The notes under the pieces were generated by a model that was given only the letters and a program-made list of their open reading frames with translations, was not told where the DNA came from and ran no database searches. A stretch of DNA of 64,000 nucleotides from Helcococcus ovis (lineage in GTDB: Bacteria; Bacillota; Clostridia; Tissierellales; Peptoniphilaceae): NCBI RefSeq assembly GCF_004524775.2, contig NZ_CP119081.1:1426001-1490000 (forward strand). The letters are read 5' to 3'. Both the position numbers and the translations under genes were made by a program. How positions within the stretch are numbered: the first letter of the stretch is position 1; every line of letters begins with the position of its first letter. Below, piece after piece: positions 49,130-56,993 of this stretch.

Positions 49130-51655
49130 TTATACTTTTTGTTTCCTTTTATTGACTATCATGCTTCCAATTATCATAAATATTATCCCCCATAAAGTTA
49201 GGACAAATATACTTGTCACAAAGTTCCCACCGATTATTACATTTCTTATCATGACCGAATTATCTGCCACTTTATTTGCAAATAAATAGCTAAATGGACT
49301 ATATAACTTTACGATATTTACATTTAATAAATTTGTTAAAATCACACCTGTTAATATAAATCCCGATGTCATCGCAATTAGTAAATTTTTACTCTTTGTG
49401 TATATTGAAAATAATGTTGCTATTGATGATATTAAAAATCCTTGCATTATCATCACTATAAATGTCTTTGTTAGATACTGCCAAATTGGCATAGTCGTAA
49501 ATGTTTTTATTGCATTTAATCTTTCTTCAGGGATATTAAATTTCTTAAAATATGTTAAATAGTGAATTACAGGTTGTTTTATTTCTCCAAAGCTTTCTGT
49601 AATTACACCATTTAATATTGCAAATGCAAATACTACAAAACAGAAAATCGCTAATACATATGTTTATGAAAAAACTTTTGTAATATTATATTTAAATCTA
49701 TTTAAGGGTTGTGTATATATCATATTTAGCTGACTTCCATTTTCTTTTTCCGATACATACCCATGAAGTATCATAAACATTACAATCCCTAAAAATATTA
49801 TATCTAAATCTTGATATTTTAACATTCTGTATATGGTATATACACCTGAATTTGTTCCATATCTTTCTTGATTTCTAACTTGTTTTTCTATCAAATTAGA
49901 ATTAAAAATTTGATATTCTGAAAATTTAAAATCTCTTTTTGTTATAGGTATTACTTTATCTTTTATAGACACATCACTTAATACTTCATTTTCAAAAGTA
50001 TTAAATGGTAGTGAATCTTGTTTAGAAATAAACATAGTATTATAGTGAGTTGATCTAAATATATCAAGCCATTTTTGAGAGTTATAAAATAAGCTAGAAT
50101 CTCCTTTTTTATATCCTGCTATCATATTATTTATATGATTTTCTTGCGTTTTTGCTAAAGCATAAAATGAAGAGTTTATATCACTCAAATTAATATTTTT
50201 TATACTTTCACCTCTAGCCTCTATTCTATTCTTTTCTAATTTAACTTCTTCTACTATTTCTTTTATCTCTCCATTTTCTCCTATTTTATAATTTTTAATA
50301 TTTATAGCTTTGTTTTTCTCAAAAAAGTGTAAAGAAAATATTAAAATTAATGTTGCTAATAAATAAATTAAAAAACTTTGATTATTATTTATTTTCCTTA
50401 CTTCAAATCTAAATACACTATATTTATTAATATAAATTTTATCTTGAACCTTATTAAACTTAAAATTATATCTAAGTATATAAATTGTGGCTAAAATTAA
50501 TATTGTTGTGAATAAAATAAATACACCTAAAAAATAAAAGTTACTACTATACAATTCTTTATATTCATATTGTCCCGATATTGATACCATCGAAAATATT
50601 TTCCCATTAATTGTTCTAATATAATCCATTACATATATAGGATTAAATACCGTTTTTAAACTTTCAATATTTTCTGTAAACGTAAAACCTAATCCAAATA
50701 AAGCAACTAACAAAGCCAATGATACTTGCTTACTTCTAAATATTGAATTTACAAATAATATTATTGAATACATCAAATTCATAATTGTAAAAAATAATAA
50801 TAAAATTAATAGCATAAGATTATAAGCTAAAATATATTTTGGATTTAACCCTTCATGAAATACTCTATATATTTCTCTAAATCCACCTATATTAATTCCT
50901 TGAGCAAAACATATTAATAGAAAAAATATAAAAAAGGATGACAAATATATTATGGAAATTAAATTCATTGAAATTAATTTTGAAATAACTAATTTTCTAT
51001 AATCTATAGGTTGAGTTTTCAATAGATTAATCGTACCATCTTCCATTTCCTTGCTTAAAATCCCATAAAATATTAGTATCGCAAATACTAAAAATGGTAT
51101 ACCAAATATTATCTTACTATTATATATGATTCTTCTTGCATAATTTGTTGATAAATGTTCTAAAAAACTATTATTTCTAGGAATATCATTTTTTTTTAGA
51201 TATTCCATTTCCAAAACAGCATAATTAACATCTTTTTTTTCTAGTTTATCTTTTAACTCTAATTTATAATCCTTATAAAATTTTAATACTTCTGTTAATA
51301 AATTGTAATCTAATTCATAAAATTTTTTACTTATATCATATTTTTCCTTAAATGTCTTTTTATCTATATTTGACATAAAATGATTAAGCTCTGAATATTT
51401 AGAGTAATGATTATTATCTATAATTTCATTTAATCTAGTTATATATTCTAAATTTTTTAGAAAAAGAAAATCATTTTTTCTTGCATTAGCAATTAAAATA
51501 GTATCTCCTGGAACTTTTGATACTTTATATTCATGACTTAATTCTAAAATATTATTAGATCTATAATTTACATAAAATGACATAATAATAGCGAATAAAA
51601 TAGTAAATAATATTAACTTTGATTTATGTAATTTTTTAATTTCCAATTTTATCAT
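49130..51655 (-). pseudogene. ABC-2 permease interrupted by a nonsense codon (parent of the array)
   Basis: Only this copy has the natural start (MIKLEIKKLHKSKLILF, with AGAGGT upstream). The frame of 663 codons stops at TAA 49666-49664, where the intact paralogue at 52183-54684 has CAA (Gln) in KVFSQIYVL. It then continues in frame for 177 codons to KRKQKV. Without the stop it would be an 841-residue double ABC-2 permease. The first half could still be made as a 663-residue protein lacking the last membrane helices. It follows a small secreted protein gene after a hairpin. Confidence 0.85.
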
Positions 51656-51677
51656 ATCAACCTCTTATTAATAAAAA

Positions 51678-51696
51678 GCTAGTCAAAAAGACTAGC
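51678..51696 (-). terminator. Attenuator hairpin between the secreted-protein gene and permease
   Basis: GCTAGTC and GACTAGC with a 5-nt loop, followed on the minus strand by TTTTTATT. It lies between the 109-residue protein and the permease of the same direction, so it should give more of the secreted protein than of the permease. A hairpin at the same place occurs in the second operon (54708-54723). Confidence 0.75.
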
Positions 51697-51705
51697 ATTT
51701 TATTA

Positions 51706-52035
51706 TTATTCATTCATGTAAATAGAATATGCTCCTATGTCATAAGGATTTGAAACTAAATATAGTACTCCGGAATAATAATGTAAAGTACTCTCTGTTT
51801 TATCTACTTTTTTGCCTCTTTTTATATATCCTTCATAATAAAAACCATTTTCTTGAATTCTTTTAAAAACATACATTGGATTTGTTTTAGCTGGTAAAAT
51901 ATCTTCATAAACTATAAAAGTTTTTACCATGCCTGTCGGCATAATTTCACTATTTTTAAAATCATCCGCATATGCTCCATTAAAGCTTGAAAACACTAAA
52001 CCACATGCAAATACAAAAGCTACTATTTTTTTCAT
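51706..52035 (-). CDS. Small secreted protein, putative exported product of the regulated locus
   Basis: 109 residues. A clear signal peptide (MKKIVAFVFACGLVF...AYA, about 1-23) precedes a mature part of about 86 residues with no recognised family. The mature part is rich in Tyr and ends GVLYLVSNPYDIGAYSIYMNE. The mature start (SEIMPTG) resembles that of the 162-residue protein at 55059 (NEILPSA), and their signal peptides share KKIVAFVFA. It is the first gene after a palindromic operator. AGGAG precedes the ATG. A bacteriocin-like or signalling role is possible but unproven. Confidence 0.8.
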   Translation of the reverse strand: MKKIVAFVFACGLVFSSFNGAYADDFKNSEIMPTGMVKTFIVYEDILPAKTNPMYVFKRIQENGFYYEGYIKRGKKVDKTESTLHYYSGVLYLVSNPYDIGAYSIYMNE

Positions 52036-52079
52036 TTTTCTCTCCTAAATATATATTTTTGTAAATTATAACTTACAAC

Positions 52080-52126
52080 TATATATTAATATAATTATTT
52101 TAACTTTTCAATGACATCGATGTCAT
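52080..52126 (-). promoter_or_regulatory. Operator palindrome and -10 box, copy 1
   Basis: ATGACATCGATGTCAT (52111-52126) is a perfect palindrome, extended to 18 bp by flanking A and T. On the minus strand a TATATA box (52085-52080) follows 25 bp later, then the 109-residue gene at 52035. The downstream sequence is clearly related to that at copy 2. It resembles the GACAT-ATGTC core of streptococcal ComR boxes. Confidence 0.75.
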
Positions 52127-52182
52127 TTTTAAAAATTTTTCTTTTTAGCTTTAATATATACTATTTTAATAAATTAATTTTA

Positions 52183-54684
52183 TTAAATTTTTTGTTTCCT
52201 TTTATTAACTATCATGCTTCCAATTATCATAAATATTATGCTCCATACAGTTAATACCATAATACTTGTCACAAAATTCCCACCGATTATTACATTTCTT
52301 ATCATGACCGAATTATCTGCCACTTTATTTGCAAATAAATAGCTAAATGGACTATATAATTTTACGATATTTACATTTAATAAATTTGTTAAAATCACAC
52401 CTGTTAATATAAATCCCGAAGTCATTGCGATTAGTAGATTTTTACTCTTTGTATATATTGAAAATAATGTTGCTATTGATGATATTAAAAATCCTTGCAT
52501 TATCATCACTATAAATGTCTTTGTTAGATACTGCCAAATTGGCATTGTAGATATTGTTTTTAGTGCATCTTCTTCATTTATACTATTAAAATTTTTAACA
52601 TATGTTAAATAGTGAATTACAGGTTGTTTTATTTCTCCAAATCTTTCTGTAATAACACCGTTTAATATCGCAAATGCAAATACTACAAAACAGAAAATCG
52701 ATAATACATATATTTGTGAAAAAACTTTTGTAATATTATATTTAAATCTATTTAAGGGTTGTGTATATATCATATTTAGCTGACTTCCATTTTCTTTTTC
52801 CGATACATACCCATTAATTATCATAAACATTATAATCCCCAAAAATATTATATCTAAATCTTGATATTTTAACATTCTGTATGTTGTATATATACCTGAG
52901 TTTGTTAAGTATTTTGCATTTTTTCTGTCTAGAGTTTCTTCAAAATTTGATTTAAACTTTTGATAATGTGAAAATATAAAATATTGTTTTACTATTGGTT
53001 TTACATTATTATCAACTGATACATTATTTAATAAAATATTTTCATATATAGTAAGTGGTGTTTTTTTTATTTTACCTCCCATTCCCCTCATATCATATTC
53101 AAGTTTGTCTTGAAATGATTGAGCCTTGTAAAACTTTTTTGAATCATTTTTATTATAACCATCTATTAAATTGTTATAATTATTTATTATTTTTTTATAT
53201 TTTTCTATATTAAATTGAATCGATTCGGCCATATCACCATTTAAATTTTTTAGTTTTTTTTCTTCCAATAATAAATGATGCTTATATAATTCTAATTTTC
53301 CTTTAGGCTTTAGATTAAAATTAATCCCATTTAATACTTCAGTTACTTCAAAAAAATGTAAAGAAAATATTAAAATTAATGTTGCAAGTAAATATATTAC
53401 AAAACTCTGATTATTAACTATTTTTCTTACCTCAAATTTAAATACACTATATTTATTAATATTAATTTGTTTTTCTTTTTCATAAACCTTAAAATCAAAC
53501 TGTGATAATTTTGCAGCTACAAATATTAAAAATACCGAAATAATAAAAAATATTAGTAAATAGATTAAGCTACTATGATTTATGTTTTGATATGTCCCTA
53601 AACCATTTTTTTCTACAACACAATTTATTTTACCCTTTATGCTCCTAACATGATCCATTGCATATATCGGATTAAATACTGTTTTTAAACTTTTAATATT
53701 TTCTGTAAATGTATATCCTAATCCAAAAATTGATATTAAAAAGGCTAATGAAGAATATTTACTCCTAAATATTGAATTTATAAGTATTATAATTGAATAA
53801 ATTAAATTCATTATTATCGTAAACGATAATAATATCAGTAATATCAGTTCATATGCCTTAAAGTATCTTGGATCTACTCCATCATAAAATATTCTATAAA
53901 TTTCTCTAAATCCACCTAGATTAATTCCTTGAACAAAACATATTAATGCAAAAAATATAAAAAAGGATGACAAATATATTATGGAAATTAAATTCATTGA
54001 AATTAATTTTGAAATAACTAATTTTCTATAATCTATAGGTTGAGTTTTCAATAGATTAATCGTACCATCTTCTCTTTCTTTGCTTAAAATCCCATAAAAT
54101 ATTAATATCGCAAATACTAAAAATGGTATACCAAATATTATTTTACTATTATATATTATTCTTCTTGCATAGTTAGTTGACAAAAATTCAAAATATCCAA
54201 TATTGGTATGTAAGTCATTTTCTTTTATATATTCCATCTCAAAAATTCCATATTTCCAAGATTTCAAATCATTTTCATCATCAATTTCCAATCCATATTT
54301 TTTATTATATTCTATCGCATCTCTTAAATTATTATATTCTAAATAAAAAAAATCTTTACTTATATCATATTTTTCTTTAAATGATTTTTTATCTATATTT
54401 GTCATAAAATTCATTAGTTTTGGATAATTTCTGTAATGATATTTAAACATTTTTTCAAAATCTAAGCCATAATTTTCCTTATTCATTAACTTATATTCAT
54501 TTTCAGAAAAATTTTCATAAAAAATGGAAAGAGGCGAAAAACTTTCATATGAACTATATTCTATATATAACCCATCTTTTGTATTTGATCTATAATTTAC
54601 ATAAAAAGACATAATAACAGCGAATAAAATAGTAAATAATATTAACTTTGATTTATATAATTTTTTAATTTCCAATTTTATCAT
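52183..54684 (-). CDS. Large double-domain ABC-2 type permease (intact paralogue)
   Basis: 833 residues with about 12 or more membrane segments in two similar halves. Each half carries an ABC-2 hallmark: GILSKEREDGTINLLKTQP near residue 200 and GYVSEKENGSQLNMIYTQP near 635. This suggests an internal fusion of two permease units. An extracellular segment follows the first helix in each half. It is closely related to the interrupted gene at 49130-51655, most strongly in the membrane parts, and less in the loop regions. Its partner ATPase is presumably the one at 40535-41431. AGAGGT precedes the ATG. Substrate unknown, perhaps the small secreted proteins nearby. Confidence 0.87.
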   Translation of the reverse strand: MIKLEIKKLYKSKLILFTILFAVIMSFYVNYRSNTKDGLYIEYSSYESFSPLSIFYENFSENEYKLMNKENYGLDFEKMFKYHYRNYPKLMNFMTNIDKKSFKEKYDISKDFFYLEYNNLRDAIEYNKKYGLEIDDENDLKSWKYGIFEMEYIKENDLHTNIGYFEFLSTNYARRIIYNSKIIFGIPFLVFAILIFYGILSKEREDGTINLLKTQPIDYRKLVISKLISMNLISIIYLSSFFIFFALICFVQGINLGGFREIYRIFYDGVDPRYFKAYELILLILLSFTIIMNLIYSIIILINSIFRSKYSSLAFLISIFGLGYTFTENIKSLKTVFNPIYAMDHVRSIKGKINCVVEKNGLGTYQNINHSSLIYLLIFFIISVFLIFVAAKLSQFDFKVYEKEKQININKYSVFKFEVRKIVNNQSFVIYLLATLILIFSLHFFEVTEVLNGINFNLKPKGKLELYKHHLLLEEKKLKNLNGDMAESIQFNIEKYKKIINNYNNLIDGYNKNDSKKFYKAQSFQDKLEYDMRGMGGKIKKTPLTIYENILLNNVSVDNNVKPIVKQYFIFSHYQKFKSNFEETLDRKNAKYLTNSGIYTTYRMLKYQDLDIIFLGIIMFMIINGYVSEKENGSQLNMIYTQPLNRFKYNITKVFSQIYVLSIFCFVVFAFAILNGVITERFGEIKQPVIHYLTYVKNFNSINEEDALKTISTMPIWQYLTKTFIVMIMQGFLISSIATLFSIYTKSKNLLIAMTSGFILTGVILTNLLNVNIVKLYSPFSYLFANKVADNSVMIRNVIIGGNFVTSIMVLTVWSIIFMIIGSMIVNKRKQKI

Positions 54685-54707
54685 ATCAACCTCTTATTAA
54701 TAAAAAA

Positions 54708-54723
54708 GTCGGTTTTATCCGAC
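54708..54723 (-). terminator. Attenuator hairpin before the intact permease
   Basis: GTCGG and CCGAC with a 6-nt loop, A-rich before and T-rich after on both strands. It is the positional equivalent of the hairpin at 51678-51696. Confidence 0.75.
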
Positions 54724-54731
54724 CTTTTTTA

Positions 54732-54800
54732 TTATTCATATCTACCGTCATATCCTGAAGTTAGTGTTAAAGTTCCTTTATAAAGATTAACTTTATAAAT
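54732..54800 (-). pseudogene. C-terminal remnant of a second small secreted protein gene
   Basis: The minus strand encodes about 22 residues, ending LYKGTLTLTSGYDGRYE, between an upstream in-frame stop and a TAA at 54734. This resembles the C-terminus of the 109-residue protein (YYSGVLYLVSNPYDIGAYS). It has the same position, just before the attenuator and a permease. The rest of the gene has been lost. Confidence 0.6.
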
Positions 54801-54804
54801 TCAA

Positions 54805-55065
54805 CTAAAATACATTAAAAATATATAAAACATACAACACTATTAAATGAATAAAAGTTATTATACTCATATATAAAAATGTTGCAGTTAATTTGGATTC
54901 TTTTTTATTTTTATTCAAAAAATATATATTAACTATATCCAATATTATAATTATGTAGAAAATTATATGGAGTATATTGTTAAACTTACCAAGCATAATT
55001 ATTAGGGAGATTTTTATTAATATCAGAATTATCGAAAAATAATATAATAACATTTTTATTACCAT
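54805..55065 (-). CDS. Small membrane protein
   Basis: 86 residues with about three hydrophobic segments and a Lys-rich loop (NKNKKES). It overlaps the end of the 162-residue gene by 7 bp, suggesting translational coupling. Small membrane proteins of this type often give self-protection in bacteriocin loci, but no family was recognised. A role as immunity protein is a guess from position and topology. Confidence 0.6.
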   Translation of the reverse strand: MVIKMLLYYFSIILILIKISLIIMLGKFNNILHIIFYIIIILDIVNIYFLNKNKKESKLTATFLYMSIITFIHLIVLYVLYIFNVF

Positions 55066-55547
55066 TTACTTATTTCTACTTTTGTGTCTACTAAATTATG
55101 ATTAGAATCATAAAACTTTAATACTAATTTACTTCTTCTTCCAGAAGCATATAAATATGACTTATAATATTCTCCAATAAACCCTCCAGAATATGATGCA
55201 AATATGGAAGCCAGATAAGAAATTGCACCAAATAGAGCTGAATTGCTAAATCCAATTGTCCCTAAAATAGCAGATGTTACTGCACTTCTACTATTATTTA
55301 GATTACGAACTGAACCAGTATGTGTTGATACCAATTTATAATCTCCATACATTTCTCCATATCCTATCCTATTTTGCATACTTGTCCATTCTTCGACCCC
55401 GCTATTACCGCCTGGTCTTCCAGCCCATGCTGATGGTAATATCTCATTTCTATTCAAAGAAAATGCTTCAACAAACCCAAATTCAAAATTGAACATAATT
55501 ATAAACGCAAATACAAAAGCTACTATTTTTTTTATATTTTTTTTCAT
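55059..55547 (-). CDS. Secreted small protein with glycine/serine-rich hydrophobic core
   Basis: 162 residues. The signal peptide (MKKNIKKIVAFVFAF...VEA, about 1-28) precedes a mature part of about 134 residues. After an N-terminal polar part (NEILPSAWAGRPGGNSGVEEW), residues about 85-120 form a small-residue-rich hydrophobic segment (AILGTIGFSNSALFGAISYLASIFASYSGGFIG), as in many pore-forming bacteriocin-like proteins. A basic YASGRRSKLVLKF tail follows. No family is recognised. It is the first gene after operator copy 2. AGGAG precedes the ATG. Confidence 0.8.
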   Translation of the reverse strand: MKKNIKKIVAFVFAFIIMFNFEFGFVEAFSLNRNEILPSAWAGRPGGNSGVEEWTSMQNRIGYGEMYGDYKLVSTHTGSVRNLNNSRSAVTSAILGTIGFSNSALFGAISYLASIFASYSGGFIGEYYKSYLYASGRRSKLVLKFYDSNHNLVDTKVEISKW

Positions 55548-55593
55548 TTTCTTCTCCTACATTAATATTTTTTTCTAAATTATAACTTACAAC

Positions 55594-55640
55594 CATATAT
55601 TAACATAATCATTTTCATTTAACAATGACATCGATGTCAT
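55594..55640 (-). promoter_or_regulatory. Operator palindrome and -10 box, copy 2
   Basis: ATGACATCGATGTCAT (55625-55640), identical to copy 1. TATATG (55599-55594 on the minus strand) follows after 25 bp, upstream of the 162-residue gene. Sequences between palindrome and gene are homologous to those at copy 1 (shared ATAACTTACAAC and ATATATTAA), so the promoter was duplicated with the operon. Confidence 0.75.
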
Positions 55641-55694
55641 GTTTTATGAAAAATATAAATAAAGTTATTTAAATTAAATATAATTATTAAATAC

Positions 55695-55741
55695 ATGACA
55701 TACATGTCATTGAAAAAATATTTATATTAAAGTAATATAAT
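55695..55741 (+). promoter_or_regulatory. Operator palindrome and -10 box, copy 3, before the pre-peptide gene
   Basis: ATGACATACATGTCAT (55695-55710) has the same arms as copies 1 and 2, with AC instead of CG in the centre. A perfect TATAAT (55736-55741) lies 25 bp downstream, and the peptide gene starts 20 bp later. No well-placed -35 box is evident, fitting dependence on an activator. Confidence 0.75.
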
Positions 55742-55760
55742 AAAAAAACAAGGAGGACTC

Positions 55761-55892
55761 ATGAAAAAAGTTATTTTATTTTTTTCTATATTGATGTTAT
55801 TTAATTTTTTTGTAGCGTCAAAAAAAGAAGAAAAACCCAATCCTGAACCACCTATCATTGAATGGTTTTCAAATACTAAGCTTTATTCTTAA
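55761..55892 (+). CDS. 43-residue pre-peptide, candidate signalling pheromone
   Basis: A short gene with a strong AGGAGG at the right distance before ATG 55761. The product begins MKK, then a hydrophobic run (residues 4-19), then a charged KKEEKPNPEPP segment, and ends IIEWFSNTKLYS. Size and layout match pre-peptides sensed by Rgg, PlcR or ComR regulators (PapR is 48 residues), where the last 5-10 residues are the active signal. It ends 5 bp from the 3' end of the regulator gene, which is on the opposite strand, and is preceded by operator copy 3. The role is inferred. Confidence 0.75.
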   Translation: MKKVILFFSILMLFNFFVASKKEEKPNPEPPIIEWFSNTKLYS

Positions 55893-55897
55893 ACATA

Positions 55898-56776
55898 TTA
55901 TTTAAGAAAATATTCATAAAGATCAATTAATTGTTCTTGCTTAAATAAAGTAGCAATTTTAATTGATTTTTTTATATCATTTTTATAATCGATATCATTT
56001 ATTTCCTTTTTTGATAAACCAATTAAAAAATATAATCTATCTAAATTTTTATGTTTATTTTCTTTTTCTAATTTAGAAATGATTTTTGAAAGTTCATTTA
56101 TCACTATTTCAAATTGTCTATTTTTATATATGGAAACATATTTATTATATATGAATTGTATATACAGTATATTATCCTCTGAAATATTTTCCTCCATAAA
56201 TTTAATAATATCCAAGTAGATTTTTTGCATATTCATATATTCATAATTAAATGAAATACAAAATAAAATTCTATATTCTATATCATTATATTCAAATGTT
56301 TTGAAGTTTTTTATTTTAAAGTTTGGAATAGTTATTTTTAATGAATTATTCAATATTTTTAACGATTTTTGAAAATTTCTATTATAAAAAAGCAATGTCC
56401 CTTTAACAAATAAATATAGCTGCTCTATCAAAATTTGATTTCTTATATTCATACCATGCTGATATTTAGACTCTATATTGCAAAGAAATTCTTCTAACTT
56501 TTCCATTTCTCTATTATCTAAAATTACAAAAAGTGAATTTCTTAAATTCAAATACTCCAAAATATCATTATCGTTTAATTCTTTATATATTTTAAATAAA
56601 TCAATTTTTAATATTTCTGAAAATTTTTGCAAACTTTCCAAAGAAGGAGTTGATTTGTTAGATTCAATTCTAAAATATTGCCTAGAACTAATATTTAATT
56701 TATCTGCAAATTTTTCAATAGATAGATTTTTAGATTTTCTTATTTCTTTAAGTTTATCTCCTAAGTTACATTCCAT
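55898..56776 (-). CDS. RRNPP-type (PlcR/Rgg/ComR-like) transcriptional regulator
   Basis: About 292 residues. An N-terminal XRE helix-turn-helix (residues 5-62: LKEIRKSKNLSIEKFADKLNISSRQYFRIES) is followed by a wholly helical C-terminal region of TPR-like repeats, the layout of peptide-sensing regulators. ATG 56776 with AAGGAG is preferred over an upstream in-frame start 12 codons earlier. It lies tail-to-tail with the 43-residue pre-peptide gene. It is the obvious candidate to bind that peptide and the three nearby palindromes. Confidence 0.88.
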   Translation of the reverse strand: MECNLGDKLKEIRKSKNLSIEKFADKLNISSRQYFRIESNKSTPSLESLQKFSEILKIDLFKIYKELNDNDILEYLNLRNSLFVILDNREMEKLEEFLCNIESKYQHGMNIRNQILIEQLYLFVKGTLLFYNRNFQKSLKILNNSLKITIPNFKIKNFKTFEYNDIEYRILFCISFNYEYMNMQKIYLDIIKFMEENISEDNILYIQFIYNKYVSIYKNRQFEIVINELSKIISKLEKENKHKNLDRLYFLIGLSKKEINDIDYKNDIKKSIKIATLFKQEQLIDLYEYFLK

Positions 56777-56920
56777 ATGATCTCCTTCTGTCCTATATTT
56801 TTTGATAATCATACCATAAAATTTAGGTTAGTTCAAATATGAAAATGTAACCGCCGTAAATAATACTCCTTTATCAAAGCCTGTATATACTATATTAACC
56901 ATAATTACATGAAAAAATAA

Positions 56921-56984
56921 AGAAATCCACTTAGGCACCTCCGCAGCTCTAATAGGAGCGAGGACAGTGCCGTAACTGGATTCT
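56921..56984. terminator. GC-rich structured element, terminator of hemW or small RNA
   Basis: An extended hairpin with outer arms AGAAATCCA/TGGATTCT, middle arms GGCAC/GTGCC, and inner CCTC/GAGG and GCTC/GAGC pairs. A/T runs on both sides let it terminate either way. It directly follows hemW on the minus strand. Its GC content stands out from the surroundings, and it is longer and more branched than the other terminators here. Confidence 0.6.
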
Positions 56985-56993
56985 CTTTATTTT

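Larger units (their letters stand above)
41491..51007. repeat. Four head-to-tail copies of a 2,378-bp unit
   Basis: Units begin at 41491, 43869, 46247 and 48626, each with CTATTTGTAATATATTAG. Period is 2,378, 2,378 and 2,379 bp. The only difference noticed between copies is one extra T in a T run of the third. Each unit holds the last three quarters of a permease gene plus about 500 bp of downstream non-coding DNA. The fourth copy continues past CTAT at 51004-51007 into the unique first 217 codons of the gene. The sequence left of the first unit also reads ...CTAT, so the array probably arose by recombination at this 4-bp microhomology. Confidence 0.95.

Noticed and set aside
41491-51007. The array as a transposon or integron
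   Set aside because: No transposase, integrase, terminal inverted repeats or target duplications at the unit edges. The 4-bp microhomology explains the duplication more simply.
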